Assembly (NCBI RefSeq): GCF_000024545.1
Contig: NC_013947.1
Location: 4,154,001-4,218,000 of the forward strand
Origin: Stackebrandtia nassauensis DSM 44728
GTDB taxonomy: Bacteria; Actinomycetota; Actinomycetes; Mycobacteriales; Micromonosporaceae
DNA length: 64,000 nucleotides
Reading direction: 5' to 3'
Shown here: in pieces, positions 1-9,657 of the stretch
Layout: the number at the start of each line of letters is the position of its first letter
Numbering within the stretch: position 1 is the first letter of the stretch
Made by a program: the position numbers and the translations under genes
The notes under the pieces: model-generated
Database searches by the model: none
The model's input: only the letters and a program-made list of their open reading frames with translations
Told to the model about the DNA's origin: nothing

Positions 1-640
1 GGACGTCCTCGGGCCGGGTGATGCCCCACAGGGTCTCGGCCTCGTCCAGACCGACGAACACCAGGTCGGAGGCGCTGGCGAGCGTGCGGATCACCGACGA
101 GGCGGTCTCCACCGGCCACAGCTTCGGCCGGTAGTTGACGTCGAAGCTCATCAGCGCGCCCGGCCACGGCCGTTCGATCAGCGCGTGCACCATCAGGTCC
201 AGACAGGAGTCCGACAGCGCGGCGGTGATGCCGGTCAGGTGGACGATCTTGGCGCGGGGCAGGCTGTCGACCAGCTTGCGTCCCATGCCGGTGGCCGCCG
301 AACCCTTGCGGTAGTAGTAGACCCGCGTGTTCATCTTGTCGGGGTCCTTGAAGTACACCCCGGTCGGCAACGCGGGGTCGACCTCGATGAAGCTGGTGTC
401 GGCGCCCACGGCGGCCAGCTGGCGGCACACCAGTTCACCGAAGGGGTCGTCGCCGACGCGTCCGGCCCAGGCGGCTTTGGCGCCCAGCAACGAGAAGTAC
501 GTCACCACATTGGACTCCGCTCCGGCGACCCCCATGCGCAGCTTCGGTCTTTCGCGCAACGGCGCGGGCGGATCGGGGGCGACCAAGGCCATGGATTCAC
601 CAATGCCGATGAGGTCGAAGTCCGTGCGGGGTGTATTCAA
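1..640 (-). CDS. PfkB-family carbohydrate kinase (2-keto-3-deoxygluconate kinase type), C-terminus cut by window edge
   Basis: The reading frame encodes an N-terminus DLIGIGESMALVAP followed by MGVAGAESNV, the usual PfkB start with the sugar-binding glycine segment. Further on come YYYRKGSAATGM and SFDVNYRPKLWP, which match 2-keto-3-deoxygluconate or ribokinase-like kinases. The start is TTG at 640, chosen because AGGAG lies 6 bases upstream and no better-placed ATG or GTG precedes the domain. About 213 codons are visible; the ATP-binding C-terminal half and catalytic Asp lie beyond position 1. Substrate is inferred only; ribokinase or fructokinase activity is possible. Expected to act in the cytoplasm in sugar or sugar-acid catabolism. 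Confidence 0.85.
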   Translation of the reverse strand, partial: MNTPRTDFDLIGIGESMALVAPDPPAPLRERPKLRMGVAGAESNVVTYFSLLGAKAAWAGRVGDDPFGELVCRQLAAVGADTSFIEVDPALPTGVYFKDPDKMNTRVYYYRKGSAATGMGRKLVDSLPRAKIVHLTGITAALSDSCLDLMVHALIERPWPGALMSFDVNYRPKLWPVETASSVIRTLASASDLVFVGLDEAETLWGITRPEDV

Positions 641-725
641 GTGTGGCTCCTGCGGTGGGGCGTCGCCGCGTGGTGCTGGGTCGCTGCTGCCCTGCACCCT
701 AGTGCATCGCCGCCCCACGCCGCAG

Positions 726-1643
726 CTATCTCCCTGTCGTTTCGGCCTGTGTCACCTTCGCGGTGATCGCGTCCCGGTTGGCGGCCAGCCATGCCTCGAA
801 GTCGAGCAGTCCCGGATGCCATTTCCGCAGGCCCTCGATGTCGACGTTCATGGCGACCCGGTTCATCATGTCCAGTCCCTCGGCGAGTGCCTCGCTGATG
901 GCGCGCAGTTGTTCGATGGGCACCTGGACGTAGGGCACCTCGCGTCCGGCGGTCCGGCCGAGGGCGGCGGCGATGTCGGTCTGGGTCAGTTGGTCGCCGG
1001 CGAGTTCGTGCACGAGGCCGTCGTGCGCCTTCGGGTCGGCGAAGGCCAGCGCGACGAAGGCGGCGATGTCGGCCACGGCGATCAGCGGCTCGGCCATGGT
1101 GGGGGCCAGCGGCGTCACCAGGGCACCGTCGCGCAGTCCCCGGATGGCGCCCAGGTAGTTCTCCATGAAGGACGTCGGCCGCAGGATCGTGTACGAGATG
1201 CCCAGCGAGCGGATGTGCGCCTCGACGGCCTTCTTGTGCGCCAGGATCGGCAGCACGCCCACCATCTCGGGGTTGTCGACGCCCGTCGACGAGGAGTAGA
1301 CGAGGTGGCTGGCCCCGGCGACCTTGGCGGCGTCGGCGACGTTGACGCCGCTGCGGACCTCGTGTTCGGGGTCGTCGGCGTACTCGGTGCCGTCGAAGGC
1401 GCCAGTGTGGACACTGTAGACGCCCCAGGCGCCCGCGAAGGCGGCGTCGAGGCTGGCGCGGTCGTCCATGTCGGCGGCCACGACCTCGGCTCCGGCGGCG
1501 GCCAGTGCCCTGGCGGCGGGTTTGGCGGGATCGCGGCTGATGGCCCGCACCCGCCAGCCCTCGGCCAGCAGCCGTTTCGCCACGGCACCGCCCTGCTGTC
1601 CGGTGGCTCCGATGACGGCGACGATCTTGTCCTTGGTGGTCAT
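726..1643 (-). CDS. NmrA-like NAD(P)-binding oxidoreductase
   Basis: 305 residues. The N-terminus VAVIGATGQQGGAVAKRLL is an extended SDR/NmrA dinucleotide-binding GxxGxxG motif. The rest keeps the NmrA pattern: an acidic ADMDDRASL after the second strand, YSSSTG in place of a classical catalytic YxxxK, and TSFMENYLG near residue 155. Family members are NAD(P)H-dependent reductases or redox sensors; the substrate cannot be read from sequence. It is divergent from the TetR-like gene at 1759, which is the obvious candidate regulator. A good sigma70-type promoter lies in between. The ATG at 1643 is preceded by GAAAGGACC. Confidence 0.87.
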   Translation of the reverse strand: MTTKDKIVAVIGATGQQGGAVAKRLLAEGWRVRAISRDPAKPAARALAAAGAEVVAADMDDRASLDAAFAGAWGVYSVHTGAFDGTEYADDPEHEVRSGVNVADAAKVAGASHLVYSSSTGVDNPEMVGVLPILAHKKAVEAHIRSLGISYTILRPTSFMENYLGAIRGLRDGALVTPLAPTMAEPLIAVADIAAFVALAFADPKAHDGLVHELAGDQLTQTDIAAALGRTAGREVPYVQVPIEQLRAISEALAEGLDMMNRVAMNVDIEGLRKWHPGLLDFEAWLAANRDAITAKVTQAETTGR

Positions 1644-1682
1644 GGGGGTCCTTTCGGGAATCGCAACGGCCGCCGCCGGGTT

Positions 1683-1711
1683 AGTATCGGGGGCGGCGAC
1701 CCGGTTAACAA
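1683..1711 (-). promoter_or_regulatory. Promoter of the NmrA-like gene
   Basis: On the minus strand TTGTTA (1711-1706) and GATACT (1688-1683) are separated by exactly 17 bases and lie about 40 bases before the ATG at 1643. The spacing and both hexamers fit a vegetative sigma70-family promoter. It sits within the 115-bp region shared with the divergent TetR-like gene, so that regulator could repress it by overlapping the -35 box. Confidence 0.55.
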
Positions 1712-1758
1712 ACGGAACGCTACACCCGCTTATTCGCGATCGTCAAGGAGGCCCGCGC

Positions 1759-2658
1759 ATGACCGCAGCCACCCCGCGCGCCGACGCCCGCCGCAACCGT
1801 GCCAACGTGCTGGCCGCCGCCGAGGACCTGTTCGCCAGCCAGGGCCTTTCGGTCCCGCTCGACGAGATCGCCCGGGCCGCCGGGGTCGGCGCCGGTACCG
1901 TCTACCGCCACTTCCCCACCAAGGACGCCCTGTTCGAGGCGGTCATGGCCCAGCGGATCGAGCAGCTGGGAGCCAGCGCCGTGTCAGCCCTGGAGTGCGA
2001 GGACGCCGAGTCGGCCTTCTACGAGTTCCTCGCCCACGCCATGGAACAGGCCCGGCTCAACCGGGCACTGTGCGACGCCATGGCCCGCCACGACGAGTGG
2101 CGGGCGGCGGCCGAGACCACCGGCCCGCACTGCCGGTTCACCGACGCCTTCGAGCGGCTGCTGCGCCGGGCCCAGACGGCCGGAGCGGTACGCACCGATG
2201 TGGACGTCGACGACCTCGCGGCCCTGATCCCGGGGTACGTGGCCATGGTCGCCCACCGCGAGGACGAGGCGGGCGCGCGACGCATCAGGATGCTGCTGTG
2301 GGACGGGCTGCGGCCGCCCGGAACGAAACGAAACCCGGCGCCTTTCCGTAACGAAACTCCGGTGTCGATCCCCGACCGTAACGAAACTCGGCCGCGTTGC
2401 GAGACCTGCGACAGCCCGATCCACACCGCGAACACCGGACGTCCGGCGAGGTATTGCAGTCCGGCCTGTCGCCAGAAGGCGCACCGGCGGCGCGCGACGG
2501 CCCGCACCCGGCAACCGGTTTCGTTACGGACCCGAAGTCTCCATGTAGGACAGTCTGAGTTCGCCTTCGCCTTCCGGTTCACGGTCGCCGACGGTCGCAT
2601 CACCCACTACATCCCGCACGAGGACTCACTCGCCCTGTCGCGCGCCTACGCGGATTGA
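1759..2658 (+). CDS. TetR regulator fused to a Cys4 zinc-binding module and an NTF2-like tail
   Basis: 299 residues, against about 190 for a usual TetR protein. Residues 1-190 are a complete TetR regulator: the HTH segment PLDEIARAAGVGAGTVYRHF is followed by an all-helical ligand domain ending GARRIRMLLWDGLRP. A linker with two RNET repeats leads to C214-x2-C217 and C233-x3-C237 (RYCSPACRQKAHRRR), a probable zinc ribbon. The last 35 residues, FRFTVADGRITHYIPHEDS, look like the end of a SnoaL/NTF2-like domain, so part of another gene seems joined here. Start ATG 1759 has AAGGAGG 8 bases upstream. It probably controls the divergent NmrA-like gene. Function of the tail is unknown. Confidence 0.85.
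   Translation: MTAATPRADARRNRANVLAAAEDLFASQGLSVPLDEIARAAGVGAGTVYRHFPTKDALFEAVMAQRIEQLGASAVSALECEDAESAFYEFLAHAMEQARLNRALCDAMARHDEWRAAAETTGPHCRFTDAFERLLRRAQTAGAVRTDVDVDDLAALIPGYVAMVAHREDEAGARRIRMLLWDGLRPPGTKRNPAPFRNETPVSIPDRNETRPRCETCDSPIHTANTGRPARYCSPACRQKAHRRRATARTRQPVSLRTRSLHVGQSEFAFAFRFTVADGRITHYIPHEDSLALSRAYAD
2346..2529. repeat. Direct and inverted copies of CCGTAACGAAAC bracketing the zinc module
   Basis: CCGTAACGAAACT occurs at 2346-2358 and again at 2376-2388, exactly 30 bp apart. A shorter AACGAAAC lies at 2322-2329. The reverse complement GTTTCGTTACGG is at 2518-2529. The second direct copy and the inverted copy therefore flank the roughly 130 bp that encodes the Cys4 motif. The elements are within coding sequence and produce the RNET peptide repeats. 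They could be remnants of an insertion, or protein-binding sites. Confidence 0.6.
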
Positions 2659-2668
2659 GCGCCGTGGG

Positions 2669-4804
2669 CTAGAAGTCCTCGCCCTTGGCCGCGTGGTCGC
2701 GCAGCAGCTGCGGGACGGCGAACCGCTCGCCGTAGCGTTCGGCCAGGTACTCGGCGCGGGCGATGAACTCGTCCAGGCCGTACTGGTTGATGAACCGCAG
2801 CACGCCACCGGACCAGGCGCCGAAACCCCAGCCGAAGATGGAACCGATGTTGGCGTCGGCCGCCGAGGTGACGACGTTCTCCTCCAGGCACCGCACCGCT
2901 TCCAGCGACTGGACGAACAGCAGCCGGTCACGCACGTCGGCCGCCGAGACGCCGCTGTCGCGGCCGTAGCGGGTGGCCAGTTCGGGCCACAGCCGTTTCT
3001 TGCCCTCGGCCGGGTATTCGTACAGCCCGGCACCGGCGGCCTTGCCGGGACGGTTGAGTTCGTTGACGAACGTGTCGACAAGGGACATCGCCGGGTGGAC
3101 GGGGGCTTCGACCCCCGCCGCCGCGTAGTCGGCGATGGTCTGCTGGTTGATGCCCCACATCAGCGACAGCGACACCTCGTCGGACACCGCCAACGGGCCG
3201 ACGGCCATGCCCGCCTGCCGGGCCACGTTCTCGACCAGCGCCGCCGGAACACCCTCGGCGACCATCGCCAGGCCCTCCAGGGCGTAGGTGGCGAAGGAAC
3301 GCGAGGTGTAGAAGCCACGGCTGTCGTTGACGACGATGGGCGTCTTGTTGATCTGCCGGACGTAGTCGAAGGCGCGGGCCAGGGTCTCGTCGCTGGTGGC
3401 CTCGCCGCGGATGATCTCCACCAGTGGCATCTTGTGCACCGGCGAGAAGAAGTGCAGGCCGACGAAGCGCTCCGCCTGCGGCACCGCCTTGGCCAGTCCC
3501 GTGATCGGCAGCGTCGAGGTGTTGGACGCGATGACCGCGTCGCCCGTCGCCTGGGTCTCGGCCGCTGCCAGCACCTGCTCCTTGAGCGCGCGCTTCTCGA
3601 AGACGGCCTCGATGATGAGGTCGCAACCGGCCAGGTCGGCGTCGTCGCCGGTGGCGGTGATGCGCGACAGGATCTCGTCGCGGCGTTCGGGCGTCATCCT
3701 GCCCGCGCCGACCCGTTTGTCCAGTGTGGCGGCCGAGAACGCCTTGCCCTTGTCGGCTGCCTCGGCCGACACGTCCTTGAGGACGACGTCGATGCCCGCG
3801 TAGGCGGAGACGTAGGCGATTCCGGCGCCCATCATGCCCGCGCCGAGCACGCCGACCTTGGCGACCTTGCGCTTGGGCGCGTCGGGGCGGGAGCGGCCCG
3901 CGTTGATGTCGTTGAGGTCGAACCACAGCGCGCCGATCATGTTCGTCGACACCTGGCCGCAGGCCAGTTCGGTGAAGTAGCGGGTCTCGATCGCGAAGGC
4001 GGTGTCCACATCGACCAGTGCGCCTTCGACGGCGACGGCCAGGATCTTCTCCGGCGCCGGGTAGGCGCCGTGGGTCTTGTTGACGAGCATCGCGGGAGCC
4101 GCGGCCAGCAGCTGACCCGCGCCGGGGTCGTTGGGGCCGCCGCCGGGCAGCTTGTAGCCCTTGACGTCCCAAGGCTGCACGGCCTCGGGGCCCGAGGCGA
4201 TCCATTCGCGGGCCTTGTCCAGCAACGACGCGGCGGGGACCACCTCGTGGACCAGTCCGGCCGCGAGCGCGTCGGCGGGACCCAGCCGCTTGCCCTCGGT
4301 CAAAAGCGGCAGCGCGGCCATCAGGCCCAGCATCCGCACCGTGCGGACCACACCACCGGCACCCGGCAGCAGGCCGAAGGTGACCTCGGGCAGGCCGACG
4401 CGCAGCTTCGGATCGTCGGCGACGATGCGACGGTGGCAGGCCAGCGCGAGTTCGAAACCGCCGCCCATGGCGCTGCCGTTGATCGCGGCCACGACAGGTT
4501 TGCCGAGCTTCTCCAGCCGCCGCAGCGGCCGCTTGTAGTCGTCCATCTCGGACAGTACGGTCTCGACCTGGCTCTGGTCGGCCTGCACGAGCCGTCGCAG
4601 GTCGCCCCCGGCCGAGAACACCGGTTTGGCGGAGGTGACGATGACGCCGGTGACCGAGTCGCGTTCGGACTCCAGCCGGGTCACCGCCGCGTTGAGAGCG
4701 GCGATGGCCTCGGTGGTCATGGGGTTGGCGGCTTCGCCGGGCACGTCGATGGTGAGCGTGACGATGCCCGCGTCGTCCTTGGCGTAGGTAATGGCCTCGG
4801 TCAT
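2669..4804 (-). CDS. fadB: Multifunctional enoyl-CoA hydratase/3-hydroxyacyl-CoA dehydrogenase
   Basis: 711 residues, the size of FadB/FadJ alpha subunits. The N-terminal crotonase domain (about 5-190) carries the oxyanion-hole segments SAGGDLRRL and AINGSAMGGGFELALACH, plus E140 in LPEVTFGLLPGAGG. A Rossmann domain begins at about 316 (VGVLGAGMMGAGIA). The dehydrogenase catalytic pair appears as E399 and H451 (GLHFFSPVHKMP), followed by two C-terminal 3HCDH domains. It converts enoyl-CoA to 3-ketoacyl-CoA in beta-oxidation. Three bases separate it from the upstream thiolase stop, so the two genes are one operon and probably one complex. Confidence 0.95.
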   Translation of the reverse strand: MTEAITYAKDDAGIVTLTIDVPGEAANPMTTEAIAALNAAVTRLESERDSVTGVIVTSAKPVFSAGGDLRRLVQADQSQVETVLSEMDDYKRPLRRLEKLGKPVVAAINGSAMGGGFELALACHRRIVADDPKLRVGLPEVTFGLLPGAGGVVRTVRMLGLMAALPLLTEGKRLGPADALAAGLVHEVVPAASLLDKAREWIASGPEAVQPWDVKGYKLPGGGPNDPGAGQLLAAAPAMLVNKTHGAYPAPEKILAVAVEGALVDVDTAFAIETRYFTELACGQVSTNMIGALWFDLNDINAGRSRPDAPKRKVAKVGVLGAGMMGAGIAYVSAYAGIDVVLKDVSAEAADKGKAFSAATLDKRVGAGRMTPERRDEILSRITATGDDADLAGCDLIIEAVFEKRALKEQVLAAAETQATGDAVIASNTSTLPITGLAKAVPQAERFVGLHFFSPVHKMPLVEIIRGEATSDETLARAFDYVRQINKTPIVVNDSRGFYTSRSFATYALEGLAMVAEGVPAALVENVARQAGMAVGPLAVSDEVSLSLMWGINQQTIADYAAAGVEAPVHPAMSLVDTFVNELNRPGKAAGAGLYEYPAEGKKRLWPELATRYGRDSGVSAADVRDRLLFVQSLEAVRCLEENVVTSAADANIGSIFGWGFGAWSGGVLRFINQYGLDEFIARAEYLAERYGERFAVPQLLRDHAAKGEDF

Positions 4805-4807
4805 CGG

Positions 4808-6010
<1,203 letters not shown>

Positions 6011-6067
6011 GGCCGAACTCCTTGCGCTAGCGAACGCCTTCACTGTGCCATTGTCGGCCCGGCCGCG

Positions 6068-6088
6068 CCCATGACCGGCCCGCTCGCG
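6068..6088 (-). promoter_or_regulatory. Conserved upstream element of the fadA-fadB operon (copy 1)
   Basis: A 21-bp block containing ATGACCGGCCCGCTCGCG lies 58 bp before the fadA start. A copy matching at 20 of 21 positions lies 60 bp before the acyl-CoA dehydrogenase start at 13003. Read on the minus strand both are preceded, after the same 14-bp gap, by TGATCG. Equal placement before two fatty-acid degradation operons suggests an operator or promoter shared by a regulon. The bound protein is unknown. Confidence 0.5.
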
Positions 6089-6135
6089 ATGGGTGTCTGA
6101 AACGATCAGGCGCGGCGATGGTGCCGGGGCGGTCG

Positions 6136-7326
6136 CTAGGCCGCGGCGGGTTCCTCGGCCACGGCCAGCGCGTCGACGTCGGTGTGGTCCTTGCCGACCA
6201 GCGCCGAGCCGAGGTAGCGGTCCAGGCCGGGGATGCCCATGGCCTTGATCGCCAGCCGACGCAGCCACAGCTGGGTCGGAGTGGTCGGCACGATCCACTT
6301 GGCCCCGTTGCGTCCGATGCGCTGGCGTTCCGTCGCGATCGGGTGCCACAGTCGCTGGTAGCGGGCCAGGGCCTCGTCGACCGTGCCGGTGCGCAGTTGC
6401 CCGGCCAGGATGTGGGCACCCGCGATCCCCAGCGAGGCGCCCTGCCCGGCCAGCAGCGACACCGCGTAACAGGCGTCCCCGACCAGCACCACCCGCTTGT
6501 CCACCCAGTTCGGCATGTGGATCTGGGCCACCAGGTCGTAGTAGACATGCGAGGGCGGCGGGCACAGTTCCAGTGCTCGCGGCACCCGCCAGCCCAGGTC
6601 CGCGTAGGTCTCGCGGATCACCGCGCGGGGATCGTCCGGCAGCTTCCGCGAATCGGTGCGGTGCACGGTGAACACCGAGACCTTGCCGTCGCGCATGCCG
6701 TACATGCCCATCTCCTTGGCGACGGTGTCGGTGAGGTAGAAGCCGTCGCGCACCTCGGCGTGGATCTCGGGATCGGTGAAGGTGAACGCGGCGGTGTGCA
6801 GTCCCAGGTGCCGCAGGTAGCGCTCCTCGGGTCCGAAGACCATCGCGCGGGTTCGCGAGTGGATGCCGTCGGCGCCCACCAGCAGGTCGGCTTCCAGCGT
6901 CTGTCCGTCCGAAAGGGTCACCGTGACGCCGTCAGGGCGGTTGTGGATGGCGGTGATCGTGGTGGCGAACCGCAGGTCGACGGTTGCGGGCAGCGCCTCG
7001 CGGAGGGTGCGCTCCAGGTCGGGGCGCATGATGCTCAGCAGTCCGTCGGCGACCCTGGAGAACCGCTGGTAGTCGAGGCTGGCGCGTTTGCGGCCGGTCT
7101 CGTCCAGATAGGAGAACTCCCGGACCTTGTAGCCGAGTTCCCGCAGCCGGGGCTCGATGCCCATCGCCGTGGCGGCGCGCAGGCCGGGGCCGAAGAAGTC
7201 GATCATGTAGCCCTGTTCGCGCGGACCGGGCGCCTTCTCGACGACCACGACCTCCCAGTCGATGCTCGCCAGTCGTTGCGCCAGCGCCAGTCCGGCGATT
7301 CCGGCTCCGCAGATGACGGCCTTCAT
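6136..7326 (-). CDS. FAD-dependent monooxygenase, TetX/PHBH-like
   Basis: 396 residues. The FAD dinucleotide motif is at the N-terminus ([18 protein letters not shown]). The mid-protein DG motif is [13 protein letters not shown], and [19 protein letters not shown] is the conserved GD segment contacting the FAD ribityl chain, so this is a class A flavoprotein hydroxylase fold. The substrate is unknown. The regulator gene upstream ends 1 base before this ATG, so the two form a regulator-enzyme operon; this arrangement is common for drug or aromatic-compound detoxification. No membrane segment is evident. Confidence 0.9.
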   Translation of the reverse strand: MKAVICGAGIAGLALAQRLASIDWEVVVVEKAPGPREQGYMIDFFGPGLRAATAMGIEPRLRELGYKVREFSYLDETGRKRASLDYQRFSRVADGLLSIMRPDLERTLREALPATVDLRFATTITAIHNRPDGVTVTLSDGQTLEADLLVGADGIHSRTRAMVFGPEERYLRHLGLHTAAFTFTDPEIHAEVRDGFYLTDTVAKEMGMYGMRDGKVSVFTVHRTDSRKLPDDPRAVIRETYADLGWRVPRALELCPPPSHVYYDLVAQIHMPNWVDKRVVLVGDACYAVSLLAGQGASLGIAGAHILAGQLRTGTVDEALARYQRLWHPIATERQRIGRNGAKWIVPTTPTQLWLRRLAIKAMGIPGLDRYLGSALVGKDHTDVDALAVAEEPAAA

Positions 7327-7327
7327 G

Positions 7328-7912
7328 TCAGTTCTCGCTTTCGTCGACGGGGTGGAGGATGCGCCGGAGGACGGGTTTGAACACCTCGGCGCTCAGGTTC
7401 GGGTCCAGGGCTTTGTGGAGCACGAAGCCGTCGAGGGTCGCCGCGAGGACGGCGGCGGTCTCGCGGGGCGCGGCCTGGCCACGTTCGGCGAGCCAGTCGG
7501 CGACGAGGTCGCGGAACTCGGCGACCAGGGCGGACAGTTCGGCTCGCAGTTCCGCGTCGCGGGTGGCGGCCAGGTACGCCTCGAACATCAGCAGCGAGGT
7601 GGCGTCACGGCCGCTGTAGCGGTCGAGTGCGTCCAGGATGGAGTCGATGCCCGCGGTGGCGTCGTCGTACTGCCGCAGTATCGGGGCGAAGCCCGTCAGG
7701 ATCTGGCGCACCGTCCCCAGGGACGCCTCGCGCAACAGCGCGGCGACCGAGGTGAAGTGATAGTGGACGATCCCGGACCGCACCCCGGCCCGCTCGGCGA
7801 CCATGCGGGTGCTGACGGCGTTCCAGCCCTTCTCCCCGATGAGTGCGACGGTCGCGGCCAGCAGCCTGCGCCGCACCTCGTGGCCGCGCTGGGCGTTGGT
7901 CTCGGGTGCCAT
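7328..7912 (-). CDS. TetR-family transcriptional regulator
   Basis: 194 residues. The N-terminal HTH is RMVAERAGVRSGIVHYHFTS, typical of TetR recognition helices, followed by a variable helical ligand-binding domain. It is first in a two-gene operon with the FAD monooxygenase. The start at 7912 was selected because the HTH begins about 20 residues later, as in the family; the longer open frame upstream is unrelated. A 33-bp inverted repeat just upstream is a likely autoregulatory operator. Confidence 0.9.
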   Translation of the reverse strand: MAPETNAQRGHEVRRRLLAATVALIGEKGWNAVSTRMVAERAGVRSGIVHYHFTSVAALLREASLGTVRQILTGFAPILRQYDDATAGIDSILDALDRYSGRDATSLLMFEAYLAATRDAELRAELSALVAEFRDLVADWLAERGQAAPRETAAVLAATLDGFVLHKALDPNLSAEVFKPVLRRILHPVDESEN

Positions 7913-7928
7913 GCTGGTGCCCTCCACA

Positions 7929-7961
7929 ATTTGGTCACTCGTCCTGGACGTTCGACCAAAT
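7929..7961. promoter_or_regulatory. Inverted-repeat operator before the TetR/FAD-monooxygenase operon
   Basis: ATTTGGTC (7929-7936) and GACCAAAT (7954-7961) form perfect 8-bp arms separated by 17 bp, ending 17 bp upstream of the TetR start codon. The position, between the promoter region and the gene, fits negative autoregulation by the TetR protein encoded at once downstream. Confidence 0.6.
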
Positions 7962-8010
7962 ACTAACGCACCGATGCGCGACGGTGCGCGAGAGCAGGTG
8001 TGACCTACAC

Positions 8011-8748
8011 CTAGCCGGCTTGTTTCTTGGCCAGGGCGGACAACAGTTGCGCGTAGGCGTAGCCGGTCACCTTGTCGCCGTTCTCGGCGGAGGACCCCAT
8101 GTCCTTGCGCATTTCCAGCAGTGCCGCGGCGGTCTTGGGACCGTATTCGCCGTCCACGTCGACGGGGTATCCGGCGCGGCCGAGCGCGGCCTGGAGCCCC
8201 TTGACCCGTTCGCCGGAATTGCCCTTCTTCAATCCGATCACGTCGTCGTCTCCTTCGCTGTCGGCCAGCACCGAGACGATCGGCGCCAGTGAATCCCAGT
8301 CGTTTACAAACGTGGTGAATACGCTGATGTGGATGTGCCACAGGTGCGATGAATCCGATGAGGACGATCGCCAGGATCCGGTCGTGGAATCCTTGATAAG
8401 CCCGTAAACGTTCTGGCTGTCCAAGGTGCCGTAGAACTCCCGCACCGCGCTCAGCCGCGGGTCACCGTCGAGTGCCGCCGCGCGCAGCCTACCGGTGTGG
8501 AGCCGCATCTGGGCGTCACTCATGGTCAGGTCGATGGCGCGGGCCTTGGTGTGCGGGGATTCCAGATCGAGCCCCAGCTGGATCGAGTAGTTGTCGGGCC
8601 AGTTCGCCTGATTGGCGTCCACTGTGTTGTGATATCCGGGCTTGTCCGCCCAGATCCCTCCCAGCCTCACGCCGGAGATGACCTGTTCGCATTCGGTCCA
8701 CAATTGCCACATCTCGTCGGTGATCTTGTCCGGATCCGGATTCGCCAT
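8011..8748 (-). CDS. Peptidoglycan-binding protein with an M15-peptidase-like N-terminal region
   Basis: 245 residues without a signal peptide. Residues 170-245 are a PG_binding_1 domain (KGNSGERVKGLQAALGRAGYPVDVDGEYGPKTAAAL). The N-terminal part carries SPHTKARAIDLT and SSHLWHIHIS, reminiscent of the His/Asp and terminal HxH zinc ligands of D-Ala-D-Ala-type M15 peptidases in actinophage-like proteins, though the pattern is not a perfect match. It could be a lysin-like or tail-associated cell-wall hydrolase, but no other phage gene is nearby. Its ATG overlaps the stop of the small upstream gene (TGATG), so the pair is translationally coupled. A GTG three bases earlier is an alternative start. 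Confidence 0.75.
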   Translation of the reverse strand: MANPDPDKITDEMWQLWTECEQVISGVRLGGIWADKPGYHNTVDANQANWPDNYSIQLGLDLESPHTKARAIDLTMSDAQMRLHTGRLRAAALDGDPRLSAVREFYGTLDSQNVYGLIKDSTTGSWRSSSSDSSHLWHIHISVFTTFVNDWDSLAPIVSVLADSEGDDDVIGLKKGNSGERVKGLQAALGRAGYPVDVDGEYGPKTAAALLEMRKDMGSSAENGDKVTGYAYAQLLSALAKKQAG

Positions 8749-8915
8749 CACTTCAATCCCTTCGGGTTCGGGCCGTCGAGACGCAGCTGCTCGAACTCGG
8801 ATGCCGTCAGGTCCACCACGTTCCCGTCGCGGTCACGTACCTGGTAGAGGTCGTCATGGCGGCGTACCTCGTACCCACGTTCCACGTCGCACGGGTGCCA
8901 GTCATGCGATGCCAT
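8748..8915 (-). CDS. Small hypothetical protein (55 aa) coupled to the peptidoglycan-binding protein
   Basis: The frame begins MASHDWHPCDVERGYEVRRH and reads on as DDLYQVRDRDGNVVDLTASE, ending 55 residues in with LDGPNPKGLK. AAAGGA precedes the ATG by 10 bases, codon use is GC-biased, and its stop overlaps the start of the downstream peptidase-like gene. I do not recognise the family. The short acidic strand-rich sequence resembles small phage-associated proteins. An AT-rich stretch at 8953-8982 upstream is a plausible promoter. Confidence 0.6.
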   Translation of the reverse strand: MASHDWHPCDVERGYEVRRHDDLYQVRDRDGNVVDLTASEFEQLRLDGPNPKGLK

Positions 8916-9069
8916 GGCCACAGTCCTTTCAGGTCGCCGGTGACGTTGACCATTGCTAAATCGATATATATAACACTATCGCCACCTCGTCGACCGGCGC
9001 CACTCTTGTGGATCAAGCACCTGATCTTCACGCGGAGTTTCCCTGGGCCCCGCCGGAACCGGCCCGTGG

Positions 9070-9624
9070 TCAGACCGCCCGGGGATGTGTCGGCGCCAGG
9101 AACGTCACGATGTCGTTCTCCCGTCCGGGCACCACCGGTACCCGGTACCAGCCCAGCCGCTCGTAGAACTCCACGGCCTCGGGCGCCCCGGTCCAGGTCA
9201 ACAGCCAAGCCCGCCCCTCGGGAGCGTCAGCGGTCAGGTCCGCCAGCAGTCGACGGGCCAGCCCCTTGCCGCGAGCCCGCTCCCGCACCGCCAGTTCGTC
9301 CACCTCGATGGCCCCGACCAGCAGCTCCGCCACCGCCTCGGCGCCGATACTGTCGCTGACCTTGCCGTACGCCCGGTTGTCCGGATACGGCGACGGCGTC
9401 ACCCATCCCGACGCGAACCCGTCGATCCCGGCCGCAGACCGGGCCACGACCACCCGGAACCCGGGCCGCTCCATGTCCTTGTCCAGCCGGGTGCGAAACC
9501 CCCGCATCACCACGTCCGGGTCACTGTCGTGAGCCTTGTTCCACGGCGGCTGCGAGAAGATCTCAGCGTAGGTGCCGCTGATCTCGTCGGCGATGTCCAG
9601 TATCGCGGTGCCGTCGTAACGCAT
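9070..9624 (-). CDS. GNAT-family N-acetyltransferase
   Basis: 184 residues. The acetyl-CoA pyrophosphate-binding motif A is EVDELAVRERARGKGLARRLL (Q/RxxGxG/A form) at about residues 106-126, and motif B is WLLTWTGAPEAVEFYERLGWYRV. The N-terminal third is divergent, so the acceptor is unknown. Members acetylate amines of small molecules or proteins in the cytoplasm. It stands alone on the minus strand, downstream of the AraC-like gene, separated from it by 33 bases. Confidence 0.88.
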   Translation of the reverse strand: MRYDGTAILDIADEISGTYAEIFSQPPWNKAHDSDPDVVMRGFRTRLDKDMERPGFRVVVARSAAGIDGFASGWVTPSPYPDNRAYGKVSDSIGAEAVAELLVGAIEVDELAVRERARGKGLARRLLADLTADAPEGRAWLLTWTGAPEAVEFYERLGWYRVPVVPGRENDIVTFLAPTHPRAV

Positions 9625-9657
9625 ACGTGGTCCTCTCCAGGGCGCGGACCGTCCACA

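Noticed and set aside
8011..8915. A prophage
   Set aside because: Only one lysin-like gene and a small partner are present; no integrase, capsid, tail or attachment-site repeat is nearby.
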